Assembly: GCA_023014335.1 (NCBI GenBank)
Contig: JAECYW010000010.1
Span: forward strand, 496,001 to 560,000
Direction of reading: 5' to 3'
Length of the DNA: 64,000 bases
Origin: Galerina marginata
Lineage: Eukaryota > Basidiomycota > Agaricomycetes > Agaricales > Galerinaceae
Shown here: one piece after another, positions 28,348-38,948 of the stretch
Position numbering within the stretch: the stretch's first letter is position 1
Layout: each line of letters opens with the position of its first letter
The notes under the pieces: model-generated
Seen by the model: only the letters and a program-made list of their open reading frames with translations
Database searches by the model: none
What the model was told of the DNA's origin: nothing
Position numbers and translations under genes: made by a program

Positions 28348-29396
28348 TTAACGGCTCCTCGAAGAGACACAGGAAATCCTGTGGTTGTCGAGATGACGCT
28401 TGAGCGCATCTGGACGGCTGAATGAATTCATGCATCCGCCGATGTATTGCTCACCCTGGAAGAGGTAAATCGTCGCGTCCGGAGCAATGGAGTACTCTTC
28501 GGCCTCAGAGAGGCGAACACCAATGCAGCGACATCCTTTGTTAGGCATGTGGGTCTTCAAGTGACGCTTGAAATCTGGGGCGCGCCATGGGTGACTCTGC
28601 CTGTGGAACGGGCATTCCACTACCGGGCACTTGAACTTGCTCTCCATGACCTTTCCGGTGTTCTGGGCACGGAGGCGTGCGATTTCCGCCTGTTCGTTAG
28701 GGCCAGCGGGAGCGTTGCGTGGGGCAGGGGCATTACGAAGCCGCTTGGCTGGTCTGTGTTGGGAAGGTATAGGAGGAGAGGCCGCTCGAGGGGGAACAAC
28801 TGAGGAGCGCGAACGCTTGCGTTTGTTATTACTGAAGTCGGGGAAAGGTGTGTACTCGTCGTCAGTCCCAGCACTGTCGCTCTCGCTCTCGCCTTCAGCG
28901 TCGGGTTCGAAGGTGGATCCTGAGGATGAAACAGAGGAACAACGGCCGCGAACCCGATGTGAATCATGCGAAGTTGGTGAAACCGAGTGATGGACCACGA
29001 CCAAATCCTTCTGCGCCTGCGCACTGAGGTCGTTTGCGGCCAAGTTAATCTCCAAGCCGAGACGTTGCTTAAAATCCACCCAGCCAAATTCGTTGTCCTG
29101 GGTTGCAAGATAGGCAGAGCCATGGCCGTCGAGGTCACTGGTAAAAGTTATTGGTGAGTCAATGGTGTATGGCATAGGATCTGCAACAAATCTGCAACTG
29201 ACCTCGGCATATGCGGGTATTCGAAATCATTTAATTCAGTGATATTCGAAGAACTGGGAGAGTGGGATAGATCTGGCGTGGAGGCAGACGAGTAGTCTTG
29301 CCCTACTGAGAAGTCATCGAGACCAAAGTAGGATCCATCGAAGTGAATAGCAGAATTCATAGCTGGCAGGTTCGAGGAGATGGTTGGGAGGAGCAC
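28348..29396 (-). CDS. C2H2 zinc-finger transcription factor-like protein
   Basis: This is a probable DNA-binding regulator of a type common in mushroom fungi. The N-terminal exon (MLLPTISSNLPAMNSAIHF, then SVGQDYSSASTPDLSHSPSS) is disordered. A 65-nt intron (donor CCGAG|GTCAGT, acceptor TTTTACCAG) joins it to SDLDGHGSAYLATQD. An acidic Ser stretch (GESESDSAGTDDEYTPF) and a basic NKRKRSRSS signal follow. The C-terminus has two zinc fingers: FKCPVVECPFHR with FKRHLKTH, and GGCMNSFSRPDALKRHLDNH. Between them, CRCIGVRLSEAEEY adds further cysteines. It ends SSRSR at 28348. Only the second finger is canonical in its spacing; the first has a long CPxxxC arm. The start at 29396 could instead be the Met twelve codons downstream (MNSAIHF). 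A 14-base direct repeat lies just upstream. Confidence 0.82.
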
Positions 29397-30166
29397 TGGG
29401 TGGTCGGGAGGAAATGGGATAGCATATCTGCATGTGTGGAAGGGCCAATTTATAGTAAAGCTCTTTATTGAAGCGCGCCCTTTGGCAAAGCGCGTCTCAG
29501 CCCCGACTAGTACGCCTGGGCCAGTTACCCCTCGTTAATATCACGTCGATGCAGCCTCGTGGTGACCGACCATCCATATATGGAAGTCGCCCTTTGGCAA
29601 ATCACAAAGACACAAAAGCGCGTCGTCGCAACCGCAACTCGATCTTTGTAACGAAAAAAGTCTCAAAAATACAATAAAAATTATCCGCATTCTTATTGTC
29701 GCTTCGTGGTAATTCTCCTAGTCTTGAAATACAGTCAACTAGCTTAACTTCTGAGATTATCGAGTGGATGAGCGATGCGCGATTACTGTGTGGCTGTCTC
29801 GATACCCAAAAGAAGGCAGAGGTCCCGTATGTATGTCCGAATGGCTCGACAACCTCCGAAATCCATTTTTAAACCGGCACGAGGCAGCAACACCTACCTC
29901 GTGTTCGCGGAAAAGCCCGATTCTCGAATCTGATTGGACGTTCGAAGGTCGCCAAGCTAAACTCACTCTTTTCGTCTTATCGGACTGATTTACCTCTGCC
30001 CGAGATCCACAGAGATTATGATTGGAATGCTGTGCATACAGTCTTTCTTGAGACAAAAATGGATCGGTTGAGACGACTCTTTCTAAATAGAGTTGACAAT
30101 GGAATGAATATTGCCCTGGGATGACCCTTCGCCGCCCCCTGATCAGCTAAGGATGGGGTGGCGACA
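29397..30166. other. Intergenic, C2H2 promoter side / SNIP1 3' side
   Basis: This 770-base region holds the upstream part of the C2H2 gene and the 3' end of SNIP1. Apart from the direct repeat listed separately, only short ORFs on both strands occur (29468-29677, 29757-30056). Their translations look random, so I call no gene. Confidence 0.5.
29476..29601 (+). repeat. 14-base direct repeat pair upstream of the C2H2 gene
   Basis: CGCCCTTTGGCAAA occurs at 29476-29489 and again at 29588-29601, 112 bases apart and 80-205 bases upstream of the C2H2 start. Both copies are followed within 16 bases by a GCGCGTC stretch. They could be paired binding sites, or a small local duplication. Confidence 0.6.
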
Positions 30167-31247
30167 TCACGATACCTCATCATGCAACAAAACATATTCC
30201 CTTGTCGATAAACCGAACTTCACCACTGAAGTGATGTTAAGGTATCTTCATGCACTGAAAGAGACCAATTTACTTACCATCACCAGCTTTGAGTTCATAA
30301 TATCTTGCGGCAGGAATAGTTTCGTCATTGACCATAGTCCCATTAGTCGACTCTAGGTCAATGATGAAGGGTCTACGCAGATTTTAACACAATAGATGAT
30401 ATATGACAGGACATCAAGTACTGCTCACTTTACTACTCCCTTAGAACCCCCAAACTCGTCCTTTTCCTTGAACGTAACGGTCTAGGTTTTGTTAATTGGG
30501 CATGCTACGAGTCAAAAGGCAATAAAGGACTAACATTGAAAAACAGCATGTTGTTTTGAACACGACGGATGATCGATTGCAATATCAGCGACCAGTCTGT
30601 CTCTCCCAACTAGATATGCGCTTTGTCGTTGAATGTGGAGAAGTTCTGAAGTTGTTGATCAGCCTTCAGATATATAGTAAAATCCAGAAGTATCACTGAC
30701 CAACTTGCTCAGCATCTTTGAAGACATAGAGTCTCCAGCCCATCGCAGGCTTCCTGGCTTCTGGTGGTTCGTTATATTTGAGGACAGTACTTGTGCCATC
30801 TATAGCTTTCACCGTATTGGTTTCCGCAGCGAGTAGCCCAGATGGCGCAAAATTCGGTCGTGATTTATCTGTAGGAGACTGAACTGCAGGGGAACCAGAA
30901 TGGGAACCAGTTTCGCGAGGTCCAGAGTCGCGAGATCGGGGGGACGCAGAACGACGCTGGCCGCGGGATAAGGTATAGTCCCTATCTCTGTCCCGTCCGT
31001 TATCATATCTCTCCCGGTCTCTCTCCCGGTCTCGTTCACGCTTGCGTTCATCATATTCTCGAGGGTCGCGCTCTGGTCGCCTTTCCTCATCCCTCTGTGA
31101 ACTCTTGTACCCTCTCTCCCTGTGACGCTCGGGTAAATCTTGATCTCTGTATCGGTTTTTGTATCCAGAATCCCTCTCCCTTGATTTCTCCCTCCTCGAA
31201 TCATATCCACCACGATTCCGCCTTGGAGAACGAGATCGCCTAGACAT
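30167..31247 (-). CDS. SNIP1/PML1-like FHA protein of the RES complex
   Basis: This is an FHA-domain protein of the SNIP1/Pml1 group. Pml1 belongs to the RES complex, which helps splicing and nuclear retention of pre-mRNA. The N-terminal ~120 residues are Arg/Asp/Glu/Ser-rich (MSRRSRSPRRNRGGYDSRRE onward), as in SNIP1. KYNEPPEARKPAMGWRLYVF leads into the FHA domain: LHIHRQSAYLVGRD, VADIAIDHPSCSKQHAVFQF, FIIDLESTNGTMVND and RYYELKAGDVVKFG, ending STREYVLLHDEVS. The conserved FHA residues Gly-Arg, Ser-x-x-His and the Asn of STNG are all visible. Five or so exons are joined by GT..AG introns, with the stop at 30167. The ATG at 31247 opens the RS region. PRP2, which acts at the same spliceosome activation step, lies 20 kb away. 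Confidence 0.92.
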
Positions 31248-32679
31248 TCTAATTCAGATGTTTCCTGGGGTTGAGGTATGTATTACCCTTCTTGATATCC
31301 TGGCCAGCTATCTGAAGAGAGTATTTTGCCTGTAAAGTGGGCCCGTATAATGGGTTATTAACTATGTGGTGGCTTGTAAAAGTATGACGAAAAGGCACCA
31401 AGGACAGTGAGTCCACCATTGATTAGGACCTTGGGGTTATTAGGTAATATGCTAAGACAAAATACTTATTATGTACTATTCGATCAAGCCCCAGGGTCAG
31501 ACCAAACCATTGCCGATCTAGGAGGAGAGCTGCTTATGTGCTGACCCAATGTGCGCCGTTTATTACACCTTTGTGTACTATGTCCAGGTAACACTATGCC
31601 CTATTCATTCTCTATCGCGCCTGAACCTGACCCAGGACAAGTTGAATGCCATCGCTCGTAACTTAGGCGCCGGTCATTCCTGGTTTGGCGACATGCTTGT
31701 CATTAAGTCCAAGGAAAATATACTATGCAGTACGGCAAGAAGATAATTGGCATCAGGCTCGAATTGAAAGGCAAGGTATTCATGACTGCCAGTGGTTTTT
31801 GTCTAATGAATGTCTTTGTTTGTATATATGGTGGAAGTTAGGTGGTGGGTCGGTGCAAGACGACATCTAGTAAACAACTTTATTGGGATATTTTAACCAA
31901 GTCTATAGGATACATACTAGCAACATACTGGAGACAAGTTGGAACTCTGAGCGGTTACTAGCCGCACAGCCTCAGGGCACAGCCAGCTGCATAACCAGCC
32001 GGCGAGACGCAAATCTAGCCCTGTTAGCAACTTAGCAACCTGTTAGTCACTTGCAATCTCAGAGTTTCCTAGTACTTCAGTACTCAAGCTCCACCAGAAA
32101 GAAAAAGAAAAAAAGTAACTCTGAGTGGCACTGAAGTTGAACGGATTCAACGGAATTTAAATTACTTGCAATTCCATCCAAAAAAAACAGACGCCGATGG
32201 CCGCTCTCTTCAGCTGAAAGTGTAGTAGCTCTGAAATAAACACGCTACGATAGTGCACTTTCCATCAACATACTGGACGTAAATTTCAAGCTCCTGAGTC
32301 CTGAACTGCCAATGGTTAATGGTGGGCATGTGACTTGCATGCACTTAAGCGCTCACCGAGCATTCTTAGACTTCAAACTCATCTTATAACCTAGTAAATG
32401 TAGCAAGTAGGCGCCTTGTCATTTTTAGCGCCATAGACTTCCATAGGAGGCTCACATTGTTGATTACATAGTATTAGAGACATAGATAGAAATGCGTACT
32501 AGGTAGAACTACAGTAGTTCACGTATGACATAGGGCTCGAGGCCTTAATTAATATTAAATATATCTACTCATCTAAATTACTGTAACGAATACGAGTTCG
32601 AGTCGAGAGAAGCAAACATGCCCAACCAATAATTCTTGATAGCTGTTTAACACAAACTCAAGGCAATTTTAGGTGAAAT
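31248..32679. other. Gene-poor stretch, 1.4 kb
   Basis: This is AT-leaning sequence between SNIP1 and the lipase gene. The only suggestive content is a plus-strand segment at about 31549-31900 (listed separately). The rest (31900-32679) has stops in all frames, and I see no repeat or RNA gene. Confidence 0.5.
31549..31746 (+). pseudogene. Possible small orphan gene or gene fragment
   Basis: A short plus-strand ORF contains DKLNAIARNLGAGHSWFGD followed by MLVIKSKEN. A canonical intron boundary (CCAG|GTAACA, ending GACCCAG) would sit before it. The composition and the GAGHSWFGD phrase look like protein, and I have a vague memory of similar short proteins in mushroom genomes. No start, domain or full-length partner is visible, so it may be a remnant. 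Confidence is low. Confidence 0.25.
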
Positions 32680-34108
32680 TTAGCAGAAACTGTTTCCCAT
32701 AAAAACACCGTTGTATGGACCTGTTACACAACCACCGATGGCTATAGTTAGAGTATGCTTGCGCCACAATTTAAGCCAGCTAACCTAAGTGATCAATAAT
32801 ATTCCCGTCCTGAACATCTGGCACTGCTTTAATTGTGCATTGTGGATCAGTTGCGTTGTCATTGCCTACAGGTCCTCAATCATACCCACCGGTGAATAGT
32901 TCGACATAAAAAAATACCTACCAGAACATGACACGGCTGAACCGTTATTTTGGATGTGCTAAATAGGCTTGTTAGGATGTGTTCACAGCATGAGATAAAC
33001 TGAAATAACAACAAACTAACAATTTCACCCTGAGGATGAGTGAAACCCAAAAAGCGTCCGGGAATTATTGGGACCAGGTCCTAGAAACAATCAGGGCGAG
33101 AAGGCCGTAGGTGGAGAACAGAAAAATACATGATCATTGTTAACTCTGTTGAAATCTGGGACCTATGATTAAGTACAGTCGGTGGACGTTAAAATCGGAA
33201 ATTTAGACCAATGGGCACCTTAGAATCAAAGAACTGGGCGAATGCAGTATTGCCCACTCTTGGCAAACCGAATGTCCTTGAAGAGACCGGAATTGATGCA
33301 GGTAATACAAGACGAAGCATCAATGCGTCTAGTGAAGCCAAAGCAGCACCTAAAGAGTGACCAACCTATCTGGAAATTGAGTGATGACATTGAAATCCCT
33401 GACATGATTCCAGACCTACAGTGATAACCTTTTGGGGATTCTTCGTCATGATAAGGCGTTTAACCTCATCCGTGATTTTTGTGGCCGTGAGAGCATGTTC
33501 ATTCCGGAAACCTTCATGTACAGATACAGAAGTTGGGACGCCTGGAAACAACGTCGAACTGAGTGGTCCCTTTGGTAAAAACAAGTCGGTCAAAATCGAT
33601 TTTCTGAAGATTCAAATGTTATTCGGAGCATTTTCAAATTTTGGATGTACGTGCAGGGCAGTCGGATCAGTGCCTTGATGGGCGACGACCACCACGTTCT
33701 CTTGCGGCCAATATCCAACGAAGACTGTTTGAATGGAGAAGGATTGAATTGAATATTAATGAGGAATCATCATCAGCCGAGACGCTCACAGAATTGGACA
33801 GCATCTCCGTCACCTCCAACCAGAGTCGGCTCAAATCCAGGCAGGCGAGCACAAAAATCTGATCGATTACCATTTAGAATAAACGATTTGGCGGTGCTAT
33901 ATTCGATTCACCTCCACAATCCCATGTCTGAACTGAGCTGGGAGCACAATATGCCGCTGCTGCGAAGAGAGAGAAGGGCTGGAGAGCAGCGAGTAGACTG
34001 GGTGAGAACTCGGTCGCTCTTTTATCTAGATTTAAGTGCCGAGGTAGTGGATTGGAGCGGACGGTCCGAGTTGACGAAAAGCAGCGAAAGTAGCTTAAGT
34101 GCAAACAT
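32680..34108 (-). CDS. Secreted class 3 lipase (fungal lipase / feruloyl esterase-like)
   Basis: This is an alpha/beta hydrolase of the Lipase_3 family. The start at 34108 gives MFALKLLSLLF, the core of a signal peptide. Then come KRATEFSPSLLAALQPFSLF, AAAAYCAP, TWDCGG, LPGFEPTLVGGDGDAVQF, VGYWPQENVVVVAHQGTDP, SSTLFPGVPTSVSVHEGF and KVITVGHSLGAALASL with the catalytic Ser. FGLPRVGNTAFAQFF, VPDFNRVNND and DLVPIIPGRFLGFTHPQG follow (catalytic Asp region), and finally NIIDHLGPYNGV with the catalytic His. All three catalytic residues are present. About ten exons are needed. The intron at 33604-33654 joins in frame with a GC donor (CCCT|GCACGT). The join between the signal peptide and KRATEF needs either one base removed or a 37-nt intron, so the N-terminal region is uncertain. 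Confidence 0.85.
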
Positions 34109-35123
34109 CGCGATCCGACTTTGAGAGTGAACGGATATTGGGGGGACGTTGACTTGCTACAGAAAAAAAGGGAGGGTCGTCAAGAGAAAGGAATGGGCAA
34201 CACAAGGATCGAAGGAAATTTTAGACGGCATCCGAGAAATACTGAACTGGAACACAGCCGTAGTGATATGATGCATAGCGATAATGATACAGTACTTGAG
34301 GCACACCAGTTGCCGGAGAAAGTGTCACAGATACAACACCGAGACTGACTCGACTGAGGACTGAGACCTTGATGGCCAGATGTTGCAATATTACGGGATA
34401 TCCGAACGGCAAAGCGTCGATTAGCATCAGAATCTACCTTTGTGAGACGAGACTATGGGTGACCACGGAGGATCAATCATGATGCAGAAAATGAGGGAGG
34501 AAAAAGGAAAAAGCACAAGAAAGGGATGTGTAGTACTAGTAGGGAAATAGCTGAATGGTAATGATTAGTATTAGTTGTTGTCCAATCATTTCGAGCAGAG
34601 TGGGCGCGTAGTTAGAAAAGACCCTGAGATCAGCCCGGAGCCGCATAAATTAATTATGCGACAGAAGGCAAACGGATCTAGAGGCAACTGCCGGAGGTAT
34701 GGTAGCCGGGGTCTTCAGAGTTCCCTAGTGTGAACCTCATGAAGTCTGAAAAAAAAATCTTTTCAAGGTGTTGGGTGAGCTTGAAGGCAACGCAATTAGA
34801 ACTGAAAACAACGAGGGCTCGAAGGCCGAAATAAGGTGTAAAATGTGGTGCGCCATGGTGGTAGATAAAAGCAAAGGGTACAGGGGTGACATCCAGGGAA
34901 GTCACGTCACGAAGGCTCGACCGAATGTACTAATAGGTTGGCTTGGAGTCTCATGGAGATGGTTTATATGTAATGGCACAGGGCCATTCTATTTCATATT
35001 TCTCATTTCCCCCCTCTCAGACCTGCGATCTTCACTGGTTTATTTGCTTTCCCGTTGTTCTGTACTTTACCCTGGCCTCTCTACATTTGTCTTTGTCCGC
35101 CAATCTGATTCTCAAAGCTCGCT
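34109..35123. other. Divergent intergenic, lipase / Zn2Cys6 factor
   Basis: This 1.0-kb region separates two divergent genes, so it should carry both promoters. Purine-rich runs occur on the plus strand (about 34150-34220 and 34480-34530). ORFs such as 34768-35271 overlap the regulator start in another frame and look like shadows. Confidence 0.5.
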
Positions 35124-38100
35124 ATGTTCAGCTCAAGTTACCGCCAACAACGACTTCACCTCCAGTCCCTTCCTCCCTCGGTTGCTGACCGGCAGCAGGA
35201 TTACCATGCAGTTAGTGATTCTCCGGCGCGTATCTCTCTTTATCCCCCGGAAATCCCTCCCCGCCAATTAACCGGTGACCATACCGGCGCCGACCTCTAT
35301 CCACAAACTGGCGGACAGTTCTACACCAACGGCCGTCATAATGGGAATGCGCACTTAAACGATGACAGGGGTTTGTTTTCACCTATTTCAACCTTCAGTC
35401 AATCCTACGGTCGCCGCACAAGTTCTTCCGACCTCCACTCGTCCTCAAACCTACGGTATCAACACCCTTACTCAGATTCATCGAAATTGGAGTCACCGAG
35501 CTTAGGTCCGCTGAGGCGTAACGACATCCCCGACGTACTCGACAATTTCTCCTTGGCTGCTTCCCATTCGACTCTCCCTATCGAACCTACTTCGGTTGAT
35601 GCTGGCCGAGCCTCAGAGCACTCAGGGGATTCTGATTTTTGGCCTATTAACACCCCTTTGATTTCCCAGTCGGCTCTTTCGAAGCCAAAAAAGTCCAGAC
35701 GAGAGAAGCCCCATATCGAACTTGCGCCTGACCAACCGCCCACCACCCAGGGAAAACCTCGGGCCCGAGTTTATCTTGCTTGCTTGCAATGGTAGGTGGT
35801 GTTGAGAGCTTCTTATGGTGGGCCCTGATTGTTATTTCCTAGCCGAACACGGAAAATACGTTGCGATGGCGCAAAGCCACTTTGCCACAACTGCGGACGC
35901 AGAGCAAACGCCAATACTGAGTGCAATTACGACCCCATCCCTAAACGACGCGGTCCAGATAAAACTCCAGGCGCTCGTCAACGTTTGGCCAGAGATCTTA
36001 GAAATGAGATTGACAACGCGCCTTCTCGTCGACGTCGCAGAACCCGTGGTGATTCTAATCCTGACCTAAGCCAAACTGATAGTCAACAACTGCCACTGGG
36101 GAAAGCCAGTCTTACAGACTCACCCCAGGATTGCAGGCAGAGCACGAGCAGCTCTATCTCCCTCAGGCTTTCTTCTCGATCAGCTGACAATATTCCTGGC
36201 AACAACACCAATTTTATTCCGGTCTCTAGTTATTCGCGTGCTTCGCACTCCCCATGTGGTTGCCACGGACTGGCCCGATGCCCAGGGATTCTGGGTGTCG
36301 GCACACTCTCCAGTACGCGAAAGCCAGCTTCGATTGTAAGTTTTCACGTTGATAATTAATAAATTTGAACGAATCCGATTTTTTTGGTTTCCAGATGACT
36401 GCTCACGAAGAGATCGCCCGCATTTTACGGTCATATCCGCAAAACATCGCTCCAGGATATATTACCGAACTTGATGAAAAAGGGGACGAACGGCAAGGTT
36501 CAAATACCCCAGAAATTGGCGGTGAACCTTCTCTGAACTTCAGTCGCAAAATTTGGTGGGACTCCCTTTTGTCCTTGTACATATCACCTACGTCGACTCG
36601 CATTCACGCACCTACCGTATCGCAGCGGGAATCAGCCGCTCAAAGCATCACAGCCGATTTACGCTTTCTTTTCCGAGCCTCCAACTATTGGTTTTCGTTC
36701 TTTCATATCCCCAGCTTTTTTGGCAATTTTTTTGACTCAGCAAAGCGGGAGAGGATTCAGCCTAGTCTGATTCTCGCCCTTCTGGCCATGTCGACATTTT
36801 GGCAGAGTTCCGAGATTGGTTACGGCAAGCAGGGCCGTGAACGCGCCCTACGATTCAGGGACGAGGCACAGGCTGCTATGGACGCCAGCTTTAACGCTGG
36901 TTGGATAGACGAGACTCTCGCGCAAGCCGCTTGGGTAAGCTTCTTTCTCTGCTCGCTTCATTCATTTTTGAGGTTTTGTCTCAGCTTCTTGCCCTTTTTG
37001 AAATTTGTGCGCACCCAAGACACTCGTCCCAAAGGTCGACATCGTCGATGGTTATGCTTGATTCGATTATTCGCAGCCTATCGTTAACTCTGGTCGACGC
37101 AGATGACCCCAACGCGACCATGTTCCCACCTGGTTCTGTACCCGCCGTGGATCCCGAAAAGCATAGGGCAGCTGGCTTCCCCAACGAACAAGGCCCTTAT
37201 TATCTCCATGTATCACCCACACATCGTACTAACGAATCCGGGTGTTCTTGCCATATCCTTACGCTTGGAGAGCACTGGTCTCCTACTGCCGAACATGCCC
37301 CATTGTGGGGTTCAACTCCTGCCTGGAATAACTCCTGGACAGAGGGCGAAATTCGGAAAGAATCGTGTAGGCGTTTGTGCTGGAGCTCTATGATCCTTGC
37401 TGCCGGTCACATTTCATACACCACTGCCTGTCGCTCAGAAGGTCTGGATCTCTTCATCGCGGACCCAGCTAATGTCAGTCGGTGTTTTATACCTATCTAC
37501 ATCACAATTGGCTCATTGTAATTGTTTTTACTAGTATGCGCTTCTCTTTTCTGGGGAATCAGTTGCTCGTTCTCCAGCATTAGCAAACCATTCATCAAAA
37601 GACACTATTTGGGCATTACATGACCGTAGTTTCTTGCTGTGGCATGGTTGCATTCGCATGCGCAAAAGCAACATTGCGACAGATAATGACAAAGCACAAT
37701 TCGCGGTTAAGGCTTGGCTCGAAGCAGATAGCCTCGAGCAGGCTCTTAACCGACATACATGTTCCATCGAAAGGGCATTTATCTTCCAAGCTCGGGAGTA
37801 TATCTTCAAGTAAGTTCTATGCAATTGCAAGCAGAAAAGATGGAAACTAAGGATGTGTAGCACGCGGATGTGCATTTCCTATGAATTCCAGCGATATGTT
37901 CCTCTCGTTACTGCGTATGTATTTCCCTTCGTCTGTTCACTTCACTAATGACACACTGGTTTCAGAAACGTTAGCGGGCTGTTTCATCGTAATAAAGCAG
38001 AGGAGTGGTGTAAGTTAAGTTTCGACCTTAATGAAAATTATTTCATCAAATTTCTCTCCGATTTTTCCAGTGACACACCAGGCAACCGTCGCTGAACGTT

Positions 38101-38594
38101 TTATGCACGGTTTGCACACCATCACAGGGAATTCAAGTAACCTCCTTGCTCGACGACCATTCTTTGTTTTCTGGTTCATGGGTCAGATTCACCGGTGAGT
38201 TTCTCTTTGCCTTTTGATATACGAGTCATTGACGCAAAGGTTATACCCCTTCAGTGCCCTTTCTCTGTGGGAATGCGACAATACTTTGACTGTCGCTTTG
38301 GACGTTTGCAAGGCATTGATCCCCGCCATCGATTAGTGCGTTTCGTGGTAATCGATATATCCAAATTACTGACCAGTAGCGGAAATAGTTTGACTGCCTT
38401 ATGGCCGTGTGCCGGTAAGTTTCTAGTACGATAACCTTTTATATGTTCTCATTCATTGAGGTCCAGAACAAAGATATCGATACGAGTCCCTCCGCGAGAA
38501 GGTTGCAAGCTCCTGTTTTGACGCAGGCCTTGAGCCCCCTGCGCAGATCAATCTGTTACTCACCTCTCCGTCGTCCCCAGAGGCATTGGTTTAA
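35124..38594 (+). CDS. Zn2Cys6 fungal transcription factor
   Basis: This is a GAL4-type regulator with a fungal-specific transcription factor domain. The long N-terminal region (MFSSSYRQQRLHLQSLPP onward, about 210 residues) is disordered. The binuclear zinc cluster spans an intron: ACLQ|CRTRKIRCDGAKPLCHNC, then GRRANANTECNYDP, giving six cysteines in the CX2CX6C..CX2C..C pattern, with a basic linker KRRGPDKTPGARQR. The middle-homology domain follows: KIWWDSLLSLYI, FLFRASNYWFSFFHIPSFFG, PSLILALLAMSTFWQSSE, ERALRFRDEAQAAMDASF and later ESCRRLCWSSMILAAGHIS. It ends RYESLREKVASSCFDAG and SPSSPEALV at 38594. The cluster sits unusually far from the N-terminus. About ten exons are needed. The target genes are unknown. 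It is divergent from the lipase gene, but a regulatory link is speculation. Confidence 0.9.
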
Positions 38595-38948
38595 TGTATG
38601 ACTCCAACTATTCTGCTTTGCGCAAACTTTTATGGAGATTTCATCAATTACCTAAACGTGGTATAGCCTTTGCCTGTTCGTGCCTTTTCTCCTAACGAGA
38701 ATATTGCATCTATCAACGCCACTTCTTTCTTGTACCAATTGCCATAATAAAGCAGACTACTTTCTGCAGTCGTAAATCCAGCAAAATAACAGGACTTAAG
38801 TACTTGCCACTCAGTCTGGCTGACACGATTAAAACCACCAGACTTTGTTTACCAAATGCGGAAATGTGGCACCTTCAATTAGCAGGACCTCGGCTGGCGG
38901 CCCATTGCTCCTTGACCTAGTACCACATCCACGCACATCTTCTTGGCC
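38595..38948. other. Intergenic, Zn2Cys6 factor / RING protein
   Basis: This 354-base stretch lies between two genes on the same strand. It should hold the 3' end of the first and the promoter of the second. I see no ORF or element worth naming. Confidence 0.5.

Noticed and set aside
30809..31213. 134-codon ORF in the second frame of the SNIP1 RS region
   Set aside because: It is a frame shadow of the Arg/Asp/Glu-rich exon; repetitive codons keep several frames open.
35124..38594. Zn2Cys6 regulator plus lipase as a secondary-metabolite cluster
   Set aside because: No synthase, P450 or transporter lies nearby; the other neighbours are ordinary housekeeping genes.
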